This document shows, piece after piece, positions 22,400 to 33,303 of a DNA stretch of 64,000 bases. The notes below the pieces were generated by a model that was not told where the DNA came from, made no database searches, and worked only from the letters and a program-made list of their open reading frames with translations. Both the position numbers and the translations under genes were made by a program. Origin of the DNA: Dichetophora obliterata. Taxonomy: Eukaryota > Arthropoda > Insecta > Diptera > Sciomyzidae. The stretch spans positions 28,719,318-28,783,317 of the forward strand of contig OY986436.1 in NCBI GenBank assembly GCA_963920525.1. The letters are read 5' to 3'. Position 1 is the stretch's first letter, and each line of letters starts with the position of its first letter.

Positions 22400-23150
22400 T
22401 TTCTTCCAATATTTAAATAGAAAGTTAATGAAATAAAAATCCTGGCAATTATCTTGCAGTTGATTATGCCGATCATAACATACTCTGAAGTAGTGTACTG
22501 CAAACTTGACTCTAGGTCCTTACATAAGGTCCTTGTCACTTTTAATAATGTAGCTCGCTATGTGTACGGTCTTAGAAAGTTTGATCATATCTCTGTCTGT
22601 TGTAAAAAATTACTTGGTCGTGACTTACCAAGTTACCTTGAATTTGGACATTGCATTTTCCTGCACCGGATCATCTATACACGTAGTCCCACATATCTTT
22701 GTGAAAAGTTGAAGTTTTTCAGATCAAGTAGAAATATGAATCTTATGATCCCTAGATACAATTTTCTTAAATCCAGTAGATTGTTTTTCGTCAGCGTTAT
22801 TAGGTAGTGGAATTCATTACCTAATAGTATTAAAAGCGTTTATATTAAAAACAATTTTAAGCATTTAATTTTCAAACACTTCTCTTAGCTCCCAATTTTC
22901 TTTTACTCTCATTTTTTCTTCTCATTTTTTCTCTTTTACTCTCAGTTTTTAATGAATGCTAAATTGTCTAAATAGTCATTGTCTAAATTTAAATCCTTTT
23001 AAGTACAATTACTATTAATAGCAGTCTGCAATATTTATTTGCATTTTGAATCTTTTTTGTTGTTATTGTAAATTTGGCATGCAAATGAATTGTTCTTATA
23101 TGCCAACAAAATTATTTAACTAAATAAATAAATAAAAATATACAAATAAA
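22400..23150 (+). mobile_element. LINE ORF2 C-terminal fragment with tail
   Basis: A + frame reads the RT thumb and C-terminal region: LQLIMPIITYSEVVYCKLD, VARYVYGLRKFDHISV, RDLPSYLEFGHCIFLHRIIY. It continues past one stop (a Leu-to-stop change) into WNSLPNSIKSVYIKNNFK, a conserved end of CR1/jockey-like ORF2. It terminates in AAATAAATAAATAAA near 23122-23137. It is related to the fragment at 46975-47540. Confidence 0.8.
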
Positions 23151-24828
23151 CAGACGAAGAGTTTAAAATGAAAATACAGTTAGTATTCATACCTTCCAAA
23201 TTATTATTCATTAATACGCTTTAAGAAAATATGAATTTCTTTAGTAAAAATGCTCTATAATCTCAATTACAAACGTGCATTATTTTAAGTGAAGCAAGGA
23301 TGTGGCGCAAGTAGATGGACAAAGCAATGTTGCCTTCTTGTAGAAAAAAATATATAGTGAATTTATGTTGCCTTTTGAATAAGCATATTAAACCTAAAAG
23401 ATAAGCAAATTTTTAAGAAAAAATATGTTAGTTTTTGATTAAATTTGATTTAATGACCACAGCGCGGCCATTTTAATTCCTTTTGTGCTGTGCACGAGGA
23501 CGAATTCAGGTTCTCACGGCCCGGTCTACACTTTGTTCCACAGCAGCAATATTTTCGGCTCAACAACCTGTACGTAGGCGCATGGGTGTTTTCACGTTTT
23601 GCACCGACTCAGTTTTTTCGCAATTTTGCACCAAACGGATGATTTTTGACTCAGAGGCCGGTTAAGTTGACCGAAAAAATCACAGAATGCTCGAAACGCA
23701 CTTCTTCAATAATGACTTTTGTTGTAAAATGTTAGGAGCACTTTTAGGCGGTGTTTAACTGAGTACTACTTCATAACTAAGTTTGCCAAAGCCTTTAGAA
23801 TCCAACTGTCTGAAAAAAAGTAAAAAAAAATTAAGATATAGCAAATAATCGCTGTCAAAGATCTGCATAACAATTGAATAAATTTATAGTTAAAGGGACC
23901 AACATACCAATTTGAAAATGAGTAAATTGAATTCAGAAACAAAAAAAAATACTACTACTTAGTTCAACAATTTTCCATTTCTTAATTCAAGACTTTAAAT
24001 AATTGGATATTATTTTCCTAATTCTAAATATCTATATTTATCAGGGCTCGCAAACAAACTCTAAAGAAAAGTATTTTTCTGTTCTGTTTGTTTCTTCTCA
24101 AGATCACAACAAGTATTTTGGTTTGTTTAGTTTTCTCTCTCCGATTCAAAAAGTAGCACAAACCGAATCAAGCAGAGATGAGAGAGAAAAGCAAAATGAA
24201 ATGTTTCTTTTTTCGAATAGAAAAAACTTCCTCTCGGTGTTATGCGTTTGAATCGCGGGCACAAAAACAATCAAAGTAAAGTATCTTTAGCGATCTCTTG
24301 TAGGTTGCTGGAAGCACCAAAATACGAAGAGAGGTCTGCAATGTTTGTTCGTTACATTTATGATGCGACTTTTTTTTGTGTTGAAAAAGTTATTGCGTTG
24401 GAATTTTTCTTTGTTTTGTTGCTTTTATTGAATTTTTTGTTTTATATAGATGCGTTGTGCTTTTGTGCATATGTATATGAGGTAACGTTTTGTTCGTGAA
24501 AAATACAATGTCTCGGCGATTGGACAGTGCACAGCGGGGAAGATAGGTTATTTCAAATTTAAGGAATGGTCTAGATATTAGAAATGACATTTTTAATTTC
24601 TATCCTAATTTTTTGCAAGTAAGGAGTGTTTAAAATTGAAATTTTTATTATATTTATGAATAATATGCACTTTTTGCATTATTAATTTTTTGATACCCGC
24701 CTCCGCATCCGCATCGAAGATCTGTATTTTATTATCAACAAAAAAAGAAGAAGTTAAAAAACTAAGAAGCCATCAAGTATATACTTTACTTTTTATAAAA
24801 TACAATTTACCCTTTATAAAAAATTAAA
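23151..24828. other. Intron stretch with no recognised gene
   Basis: Short open frames show no family motif. 24060-24300 contains TTTTCTCTCTCC and GAGATGAGAGAGAAAAG runs. A CGCCTCCGCATCCGCATC motif near 24698-24714 recurs in other form at 26430-26520, suggesting remnants of one more element bracketing the nested pair at 24.8-26.2 kb. Confidence 0.35.
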
Positions 24829-24830
24829 TA

Positions 24831-26154
24831 CAGTAAAACCTCAGAAATAAGAAGCTAATAAAATTATAATCATCTAGAAATTAGAAGTTGAATTTTGAAA
24901 ACATTAAAGCTTCTGAAATTAGAAGATTGTATTTTAATTTCCGAGGTAATTGTATGTGCAATTTATATTTAACAGTGCAGCGTTTTCTACGAAAAATTTA
25001 AAACGAAGCTTGTGACCTTATTATAGTGTAGAATATTCGGTTTCGGTTTCGGTTTCGGTTTCGGTTACGGCCAGTTTTGGGCCCTTTTTGTTTGTTTTGG
25101 CTATTCTGCTATATTGAGGCTATATTGAGGTATTTTTGGTAAAAATTTCTTGCATCAGTTATTTAATTCAAATACATTTATTTGGTTTAATAAAAATATT
25201 TACAACGCATTGTACTAATCAAAAATTATGAATTAGTCTATTATTTGATTTATCGTGTCAACGCAAAATATTTTGGTTAATTTAATGCGTTCGATAATAT
25301 CATTTTCGATTTTATCATATCTATTGTAATTGATATTAAAGTTTTATAGGTACTGAAGCTAAAATTGTTAATTAAACTTACGAGCGAATTTTGTGTGTGT
25401 AGAATAAAGGAAAAGAAAACAAAATATTTCCGTTTTTATAATACTAAACCTTTCAAAAAACAAAAAGACTGCTTAGTAGTTCTATAAAAATGTACATTGT
25501 AGGTGCATACTATTTTGTGTGTGTACGGAAGATATAAAGTAGGCAATATTTTAGTAATAAAAAATAAATTAAAAAATAGTCTCATTTATTATTTTAGTAA
25601 ACTTCAATTATTTATTATAAACTGCAATATTCAAGTAATACTTTATTTTGTATTAAATTTTTTTCTTTTGTGTATGAGAGTTCCTTTTTTTTCTTTAATA
25701 AAAAAAATAATTTGAGAAAACTTAAATTATAAATAACCAGTTTCGGTTCTGGTTTCGGCTAGGCCGAGTATTCGGTTTCTGCCAAAATTACGGTATCGGT
25801 CGAACACTACTTATTATGCTAAATGTACGTAATCAATTCACTTGGAGTCTTTTGTGTGGCAATTATTTTCATAAGAAAATTTCAGTGAGAGAAAACGATT
25901 TTGTTTTGCTTCATATGAAAACGAAATTTACCAGACAAAAGGACGTTTTACAAAATAAGGCCATTTACATAAAAATGTTTATAATTTTCTACACATTATA
26001 AGTGTGTTATTTTTATCCAGTAACTATATCTTTAAATTATTGCTTGAGCAATATTATTATAAATTCAACTTTACAAATTTTAACTCCGAAATGATAAGAT
26101 ATCAGAAATTAGAAAATCCCGACTTAAAAACAGCTTCTAACTTCTGAGGTACTG
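24831..26154. mobile_element. pogo/Tigger-like MITE, interrupted by a hAT element
   Basis: The left end CAGTAAAACCTCAGAAAT and the right end in reverse CAGTACCTCAGAAGTTAG are bordered by TA (24829-24830 and 26155-26156). CAGT..ACCTC termini with TA targets are typical of pogo/Tigger elements. Several GAAATTAGAAG motifs lie near both ends. Without the hAT insertion and its duplicated target it is about 530 bp and codes for nothing. Confidence 0.7.
25025..25809. mobile_element. hAT-type MITE with perfect 8-bp target duplication
   Basis: The element is bordered by CTTATTAT on both sides (25017-25024 and 25810-25817), the 8-bp duplication expected of hAT transposition. The left end AGTGTAGAATATTCGG faces a right end that reads TAGTGTTCGACCGATACC in reverse. 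TTCGGT hexamers are repeated five times at 25036-25066 and singly near the right end, which may be subterminal transposase-binding repeats. No transposase ORF is seen. Confidence 0.85.
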
Positions 26155-26341
26155 TATTAACATAATTTTTAAAATAATTTTAAGAATTAAAGTTCTGCTT
26201 TAAGTTTGTCTAGTTGAGCTAAATAACTATAAAAGTCTTTTAAATTTAATATTTATACTTTTTTTTGTAATTAATGAGTTTGTTATTTTATTCCTTAAAA
26301 AGGTTTACATAAAAAAATAAATATTAGCAATAATAAAAAAA

Positions 26342-26535
26342 TATTTACTAAAGTATGATTTAAACTATCAAACATTTAGAATTTGTTTTTAAATGATGTA
26401 AAAATCAATATCTATAATTTAACTGAGAGCATCCGCATACGCCACCCGCGGTTCCTAGATTCAATTGTCCGCATCCGCATCCTCAAAGAAGGCCCTTTAC
26501 ATATCCACATCCGCAAAATGACTTCCGTCACATAC
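26342..26535. repeat. Fragments of two other repeats
   Basis: 26350-26405 reads GATTTAAACTATCAAACATT then TAGAATTTG, matching one arm of the palindromic repeat at 31897-32288. 26430-26520 carries CCGCATCCGCATCC, CGCATACGCC and CCACATCCGC motifs like those at 24698. Confidence 0.6.
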
Positions 26536-27279
26536 CTAGTTCTTTATTGAAAACGAATAAAGACAAAATTGTTCAACTTATTTTATTTGAATAAAAAAGT
26601 ATGATTTTAATAAGTGCATTAGAGTGGAACGAATTTTTAACCTCACCGGCTTAATATATTTTTGAAAACTACTCATCAAAACCAATTCTTCTGCATCCTT
26701 GGTATTTTTCTGTGACGAAACTTTTGACTTTGCCCGAGGGTTTTTGTGAATGAAAACCTCTTACTACATAATTACTTCCCTTTGATACCATGTACGCACT
26801 TAAAGATATTTGTGCTCAAAGTTCACCGAAGTCGGTCATTCGCCAATATCTCCGCTCCTTTATATCAGAGGTAAAATATGCATGCAACAAAATTGTAAAT
26901 CAGATAGTTATCTTCAAAAATACCATTAACAGTTTTATCGTAAAAGCCACAGTTTTTACGCTATGAGACTGATTATGGCTAAACACTACAAAGTATAGAT
27001 TTCTTACTATTAGCAAATTTTTAACTTTAATTAATAGTAGTTTATTAGCAGAATTTTAATGTATGTTTGTTATTTTCTCACTTCGAACATGGTTTTTCAA
27101 ACAAACAAATCGTCTAATAAATGTACATATATGCAGTTTAAATCGCTTAGCTGCCTATTCGCTTAAGAGATTATGTATGTTAACAGCACAAAATCAATGT
27201 TCTGCTTCATTTCTTAGCGTTATTGTAAAAAAATTAATTTTTAGCTGTCTCCCGCCTAAGGGAACATTTGCTTTAACAT
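26536..27279. other. Intron stretch, nothing recognised
   Basis: No gene or clear repeat was identified. One spurious open frame (27063-27344, +) has no motif and runs into the tandem repeat. Confidence 0.3.
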
Positions 27280-27560
27280 TTCCCAATGGTCGTACAGGGT
27301 TAAAATCAAAAAGTAGACTTGAATTAAAACTATTAACCGTATAAATTAATTTTGGCTACCTAAATCGGTCAAATACCCCAATGTGCACTGCTTAACAAAT
27401 TTTTTTGCAATGTTGAATAGTGTTGCATATGTCCCAATGGTCGTGCAGGGTTAAAATCAAATAACAGACTTGAATAGAAAATTTTTACCGAATAAATTAA
27501 TTTTGGCTGCCTAAATCGGTCATATACCCCTACGTGCGCTGCTAAACGAATTTTCTCAGA
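27280..27560. repeat. Tandem duplication with 151-bp period
   Basis: CCCAATGGTCGT(A/G)CAGGG occurs at 27282 and 27433. The following AATTAATTTTGGCT(A/G)CCTA and TCGGTCA.ATACCCC blocks are repeated at the same spacing. Two units are seen. Confidence 0.85.
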
Positions 27561-27574
27561 AACGAGACCAAGGT

Positions 27575-27690
27575 AGATCGCTTTTTCGCCCCTGTAAATC
27601 CCTATACTGAAGTTTCATCAAAATCGTTTAGGCCGTTTACAAACAAACATATAAACAAATAAACAAACAAATAAATATTGCTCGTTTAAA
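27575..27690 (+). mobile_element. Probable retroposon 3' tail
   Basis: The string AAGTTTCATCAAAATCGTTTA followed by GGCCGTTTAC and a run of ACAAATAAACAA repeats resembles the conserved 3' ends of RTE-like LINEs and their SINEs. No coding part is attached. Confidence 0.4.
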
Positions 27691-27744
27691 AGTATAAGAA
27701 AGATATCAAAAATTCGATAACTATGTAGGAGCGTGAAATGTATG

Positions 27745-27840
27745 AGCTGGTCATATTAATTGTTCCCCCTCAAAAATTCTTCTGAAAACACCTACATTCT
27801 ACCTGCCACCCTTCTGGGTGTCCGCATACAAACAATCATG
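27745..27840. repeat. Solo module of the foldback-like element
   Basis: Contains CCCCCTCAAAAATTCTTC, CCTGCCACCCTTCTGGGTG and CCGCATACAAAC in the order found in the A modules of the 44.1-46.9 kb element (TCTGTCACCCTTCTGGGT and neighbours). Confidence 0.6.
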
Positions 27841-28848
27841 TCACTAAAACCATGTCGTACAAGTCTATCGGTTATTGAAATTTTCATGCAAGCAAATCAA
27901 CAGAACGAGACTTAAAAAATCTTAGCTTCCAAAAAGAAATGCTGCTTAAAACATGACGAAATGCTTTTTGAATTTCCGTAGCAAAACGAACACAACATTT
28001 GTTACTTGTTGTGGTTGTGATCGTGACAACAAAATCTAAAAAACGAAATACTTGTTGTTTTCTTAGAACACAAAACAATAGTTTTCTTTCTCTCTTAATT
28101 TTCTTCTCGCTTTGGTACGCATTTCTGTTTGTAGCAAAGATCCAAACCTAAGCAGATAGTGAAACTGTTTGCTTTCGCAGATTTAGCAGATGAAGAGTTT
28201 GTTTTTTCGTACAGTTTATTTTCAACCCCTGATATTTACTACAATTATTTCGAATTTGAATTTATTTTTCGGATTTTATCTTTACAATTTTTGTGTAACA
28301 GTTTTATGTTTGGTTTTCGAATTTAAATTTATGTTTTTAAATATATGTGGTATATAAGTGGCAAGGAATAACTGCATAAGTCAAATTATCGTAAAAAATG
28401 ATTAAGTTTTAAACCTTGCCATGCCTAATTCTCTGATTCCGTTGTAGAATCAAGCATAGCAAGATTCAAAACTTTAACGAATTTTACGTTAGTTTTAGTT
28501 CAGTTTGATTTTCTGAAGTTAGAGACGATAAATTAACTTATGCTGCTATTCCTTGGGACCACATATTATAATAGTAAAAAATTTTGGATTCCATTTTTCT
28601 GATTTGATTTTTACGTGAGTGTTTCTTAATTCAATAGACTGTTCTGAAATCTAGTTTTAAGTATGTAGATTCAATTTGATTGTTTTGAGTACAATCTAAA
28701 GACAGAGTTCTAAAATTAATTTTGTTTTTCATAATTTCAATCTGGTGTGGCTATAGTAAGGAAGAAAGGAGAAATAGCAAATTAATATTAATAACAACAT
28801 ATTTCCACTTAAACTTATTTGTTAAAAAAATGATTTTACCATTTTTAG
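27841..28848 (+). other. Intron end before second visible Ddr exon
   Basis: No gene apart from the hairpin listed separately. The final bases ATTTTTAG form the 3' splice site used at 28849. Confidence 0.5.
28404..28474 (-). other. 29-bp hairpin whose mismatches are all potential G:U pairs
   Basis: 28404-28432 and 28446-28474 are inverted repeats of 29 bp with a 13-bp loop. There are five mismatches, all transitions and all in the direction that gives G:U wobble pairs in a minus-strand RNA (and A:C in a + RNA). The size is similar to an animal pre-miRNA. Expression is unknown, and it lies antisense to Ddr. Confidence 0.55.
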
Positions 28849-28988
28849 GCTATGAATGGATTGGCTGGCGAAACGATACACCAGGTCTGATTGGTCGGCC
28901 CATTGAAATTGTATTCGAATTCGATACAGTACGAAACTTTAGCGCCATTATATTGCATACAAACAACATGTTCACGAAGGATGTGCAG
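28849..28988 (+). CDS. Ddr: Ddr internal exon (discoidin-like region, part 2)
   Basis: Encodes YEWIGWRNDTPGLIGRPIEI, then FEFDTVRNFSAIILHTNNMF and TKDVQ, part of the second discoidin-like domain of the Ddr ectodomain. The exon starts after ATTTTTAG with GC, which completes a Gly codon begun at 8953, and ends CAG before GTGAGT at a codon boundary (phase 0), matching the exon at 38618. It is open throughout. The intron before it is 19.9 kb and the one after is 9.6 kb, both filled with mobile DNA. Confidence 0.95.
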
Positions 28989-29571
28989 GTGAGTGTTTTG
29001 AAAATTTATTTTATAGATTCAGATACTTAAGACTAATAGCCCTATTCTGGCATATTAACCAAATTGTTGACCAGTCTTTTGAATATTTCAATGTGTTTGT
29101 TGTAATTATTTGATTTCAATGATTTGAAATTTGAAGCTTAAAAATAAAAAATTTTGATAAAAATTGTCAACTGCTTTTCAGTTGTTAACAATTTCATTAA
29201 AAAATTTTGTTTTTTGAGCTTTAAATTTTGTATTGGAAACAACAAACACATAGAAACATTCAAAACACTGGTTAACAATTTGTTAATTTGCCAGAATATG
29301 GCTGTAAATCTAATATATATAAAAAATGTGAAAACGGAAAAATTGATCAAAATATTTTATTTACGTTTAGGTAAATGTCGAGTTCTTCTTAAATTTTTAT
29401 GCATTGAGACCAGTGCTGCCACTTTTTAATAAACAAATTCCTCAAAAATTCCTGAAGTTTTAATGAAATTCCTCAAAAGTTTTTTTTCAAACGATATTTT
29501 ACTTACCAAGTAAACATAAACATATATATTTTTATTTTTTCCACATATTTTCTATCTTGTATGTTATCACA

Positions 29572-29998
29572 AATTACTATTCATTTAGGATAAAAACCTA
29601 AAAGTGGGGGTAATCCACCTAACGAAAGAATATTTAAACTAAAAATAATAAAAATTTTTTTAAAGTTTTCTCTATAAAGCTGATTCATTTGAAATAGGTT
29701 TCCTACCCAAAATCTCATAGCAACTGCTGATGAAAGAAGACAATATATTAAAAAATAAGACGACCAAAGAATTTCACTAATTAAAAGAGCTGAAAGCATT
29801 CACCCTAAATGGCTAATTGATGAAAAAGCCATTAATTTTCGCAGTGATGTTTGATTTAACCCTCCTACACTGCCAATAATTGCACTGAATGCTGCACATA
29901 AAAGAACTATTCAATTAACTAATACATAGGAAATTAATAATAGGGGTGCTATTTTCTGTCAAGTTATTAAAATAATAGCAGTAGATCATCGTGAGTAG
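29572..29998 (-). pseudogene. nad2: Nuclear copy of mitochondrial nad2 (NUMT)
   Basis: Read on the minus strand with the invertebrate mitochondrial code (TGA as Trp, AGA as Ser) it is open for about 140 codons of NADH dehydrogenase subunit 2: [52 protein letters not shown]. Under the nuclear code the TGA Trp codons are stops, so it cannot be expressed from here. It covers the C-terminal half of nad2 without visible frameshift, so the transfer looks recent. It sits in the second visible Ddr intron, antisense to the gene. Assembly contamination is unlikely because both flanks are nuclear repeats, but a read spanning the junctions would settle it. Confidence 0.93.
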
Positions 29999-30042
29999 AT
30001 CAACAAAAGTGAATTTGAAATTTTTAAAATTTTTTTTTACTA

Positions 30043-30280
30043 TGTTGATTTTATATGATTTAAGTACAAATTCTAAATGTTTGATAGTTTAAATCATACT
30101 TGACTTTAAATACAAATTCTAGTTGTTTGATAGTTTAAAATAGTTTATTGAGCTTAAGGTCAAAGTTAGAACAATTACTTGTTCTAACGAATCTTTCCAA
30201 AGAAACAACAACAGCAACAAAGTTTTTTCAATGTGCAAAGGAAAAAATCACTAGCTGATTTTATTGCGATTTCAGCCATG
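30043..30280 (+). repeat. Half copy of a palindromic repeat
   Basis: Matches 31897-32130: ATGTTGATTTT.TATGATTTAA, TGATAGTTTAAATCAT, TTATTGAGCTTAAGGTCA, GTTCTAACGAAT and CACTAGCTGATT occur in the same order. The mirrored arm is missing here. Confidence 0.75.
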
Positions 30281-30925
30281 CTAAAGGCTTCACCGGAAAT
30301 CTTTGTGATACCCGTGCAAGCGCGCTCTAATGCACTGCACCACAGTTTTTTTTACTTTAAGTATTGAAAAAATCCGAAGAAACCAGTCCGAAAAATTGAT
30401 TGTTTACTTTGTTGGAGTAGCTTCATAAAGGTTTTGCCATAATTTGGATGAAAAAAGATATCCGCTCATATTTGAAAACCGTTTGTGGCTTTGACTTCCT
30501 AGTTTTTCTTTCTCTTAAAATAAAAATAAGTTCGAAAAATGGCACACGTTTAAATCCACATTGATTTCTTATCCTTTAAGCCTAACTTTATGAAAATATC
30601 TCGAAAATTGTGCTCACAGGACTTAAAAATGTAAATGGGTTATTTTTCACTCACTTATCGTCAAAGGGTTAAAACACTTTATGCGTTCCTTAAAAAATCT
30701 TAAGACTTTTTAGTTTAAACGAACGTTTTTGTTTAAAAAATTTTAGTTATAAGCATAAATTATATATATGGAATTTTATTTTTTCAATTCAATTCAAACA
30801 TGTTTTTATTTCATTCAAATAGCTCATCACTATTTTTATTAATTCCTTCTTTAGTAAAAATAAAAGCTTATAATATATGATAAAACTGTTTTTGTATCGA
30901 GTCAGTTCCTCAAACTAGTGATATT

Positions 30926-31694
30926 GACCCTTATTATGAGCTGCGTTCGATCTTCGACTGTAGTCGAAAGTCCTGATCGAACGAATTTTCATTTGGTATT
31001 ATAACGTGCTTTCGACAACGAGTAGCGCTATTGTGAATTTCGTTCATATTATTTGTTCACGGTAGTATATTTCTATCAGGTGATCGTTGTTTTATTTCAA
31101 CTAAATACGATTGGTTTGAAAGTTAATTGCAAAAAATAAGACAAAAAAGTTATGACTATGACGAAAATAATTTCCATACGATTCGTCGCTTCGTCAGAAG
31201 AGGATGAAAGCTTGACGGAACTGGCTAGAAGTAGAAAACTGTTGAGCAATGCTTTTTTTGAGCTAATCTTAAGCCACTTTGCTGTTGTTCTAACTGGTGG
31301 TCCTAAGCAATTTAATTCTGGCGTGAGTTCTTCCCATTTCTTTTTCGTCTGAACTTTGGAACAACTATCCTTTGCAGTCAAAGTTTGCCTCCATCAATGA
31401 GACCAGTTTTTCTAACTGCGATTTGTTGCTTAAATCTGCATAAAATTTACAAAAACAGTTCAATCTTAGTTTTTAGTCTTTAAAAAGGAAAATACAATCA
31501 CAAAATACTTAAATTTTTAACAATTTGTGCTCAGCACGCATCGCATCGAAAGCAAAATCCTATTCGACTGAAATTTCGATGAGCAACGAACATTTCGATA
31601 GGGTTGCACTGCTCATAATAAGAATTTAACGATCGATACTTGTTGTTCGATAGCCAGCGAAGATCGAACGTCGAAAGCAACTCATAATAAGGTC
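30926..31694. mobile_element. Element with GACC(C)TTATTATGAG ends, copy C
   Basis: The left end GACCCTTATTATGAGCTGC and the right end in reverse GACCTTATTATGAGTTGC form terminal inverted repeats, with TTCGA(T)CTTCG motifs inside each end. A shorter copy with the same two ends is at 57800-58151. This copy carries a Myb/SANT-like pseudogene between the ends, which suggests PIF/Harbinger or a related superfamily, but no nuclease gene is present and no target duplication is evident. Confidence 0.7.
31170..31440 (-). pseudogene. Myb/SANT-like DNA-binding domain fragment in a transposon
   Basis: Minus-strand frames read SNKSQLEKLVSLMEANFDC, then after a frameshift KKKWEELTPELNCLGPPVRT followed by KWLKI. 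The pattern QLE.LV..ME.N.....W..L...LN.LGPP.RT..KW is that of the insect Myb/SANT-like (zeste/apontic type) domain, a helix-turn-helix that binds DNA. The frameshift and the short C-terminal part show it is broken. Confidence 0.55.
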
Positions 31695-31896
31695 CATTAT
31701 TTACTAAATACTCGCTAAACTGATGCATTAGAGAAAAAAAATAATAGTAATGATATTACTTTTCCTAATTTGAAAGCAAATATGTGTACTAAATCTTTTA
31801 TATTAAAAACTCTTTTTTAATATGACTCTGGATCTAAAAAATAATCGAATTCATTGTTTGTTTCATATAATCGTGCTATTTAGTAAGTTGTATATT

Positions 31897-32288
31897 AATG
31901 TTGATTTTCTATGATTTAAATGCAAATTCTAAATATTTGATAGTTTAAATCATTCTTGATTTAAAATACAAATTCTAGTTGTTTGATACTTTAAAATCGT
32001 TTATTGAGCTTTAGGTCAGGTTAGAACAATTAATTGCTCTAACGAATTTTTTTCAAAGAAACAACAGCAACAACATTTTCAATATCAAAAGAAAAAAAAA
32101 ACATCACTAGCTGATTAATTAGTTAGCCGATTGATTAACTAGTTAGAGCAATTAATTGTTCTAACCTGACCTTAAGCTCAATAAATGATTTTAAACTATC
32201 AAACAACTAGAATTTGTATTTAAAATCAAGAACGATTTAAACTATCAAGCAATAAGAATTTGTTTTTAAATCATAGAAAATCAACACA
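31897..32288. repeat. Palindromic repeat element, complete
   Basis: Left arm 31897-32040 and right arm 32140-32288 are inverted copies: ATGTTGATTTTCTATGATTT on the left, AAATCATAGAAAATCAACAC on the right, with TTATTGAGCTTTAGGTCAGG and its reverse nearer the centre. The centre holds CAACAGCAACAAC and CACTAGCTGATT. A half copy lies at 30043 and a fragment at 26350. No coding capacity. Confidence 0.8.
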
Positions 32289-32784
32289 ATAAATCACAAG
32301 GTCATATAGAAAACTTTAAGTTGTATATTAATTTTATTTGTTGTTAAACAATTGTAACGTTTTCTTGAAATTGTTTTTATTCATTTGCAACAATAAACTA
32401 AACAATAAACGGCAATTCAACTGCACTACCTTGATTTCAATACAAGATTGAATGCATATTTCAGAGTTTTTTTTTTTTTGAATCGAATTGGAGAACGGGT
32501 GAAAAAGAGAGGGGAAAAATACAAGAACAAACCACACATCAAGCGAATATGACATAAATTTCAATTCGATTCTTGATAAATAAAAAAAAGGACTTTACAT
32601 TTACATAGACAGCGGCTTACAGGCACAAAAACATGTCGTTTTCATACCAGCAAATCAGACGCTGGCGTTTTAAGTACCGTTTAGCTGGAACAGTGATATT
32701 CATGGCTTGTTGGGTTGTAATGCAATAGAGAATACAGATGCATGTAGTTAGAGAGCCAGTATGAGGCTACAAAAAAATGTATTA
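32289..32784. other. Intron stretch, nothing recognised
   Basis: No gene or repeat was identified. The open frame at 32334-32564 (minus) shows no motif. Confidence 0.3.
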
Positions 32785-32792
32785 CTACTAGC

Positions 32793-33295
32793 CAAGGTTG
32801 CCAGTTAAAATTTAAAACAATTCCGATAAAAAGTTCCTTTTTTGACAGTAACATAAATTAAATACAACAAAATTATCATTATAGAGATAAAACAAAAAAG
32901 TTTCTACCGCAATAAAACAGTATCAAAAAAAATCCCACGATCATTAAAAATTACCACAAAAATACCACCACAAATTCCATATGCATTTCAAATTGCCACA
33001 AAAATCTCATTCGCATTAAAAAATACCACAATAAGTCCCATATGCACAAATAATTTAAAAAACATTTAAAAATACCACAAAGAAATTTTGCTTACAAAAA
33101 ACAAAAAAAAAAAATTTTAAGAAAAATATTACCAAACTCCTACGGAAATTAAAAAAAACCCTCTGAATTCCCACGCTAATTAAAAAATACCACGCTGAAT
33201 TATTAAATTTAATAGGAATTCCCAAAAACAAAAATTCCTAAGGGCAATTAAAAATTACCACGAATGGGATTTTTCCAACATAACTGGCAACGTTG
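32793..33295. mobile_element. hAT-type MITE with 8-bp target duplication CTACTAGC
   Basis: CTACTAGC borders the element on both sides (32785-32792, 33296-33303). Terminal repeats are CAAGGTTGCCAGTTA on the left and CAACGTTGCCAGTTA in reverse on the right, 14 of 15 identical. The interior (about 32930-33080) is made of degenerate repeats around ACCACAAAAAT and CCATATGCA. Non-coding, 503 bp. Its ends resemble those of the hAT element at 54613. Confidence 0.9.
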
Positions 33296-33303
33296 CTACT
33301 AGC

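Noticed and set aside
29400..29480. hAT end from CAGTGCTGCCACTTTTT beside the nad2 fragment
   Set aside because: No matching opposite end or 8-bp duplication could be found.
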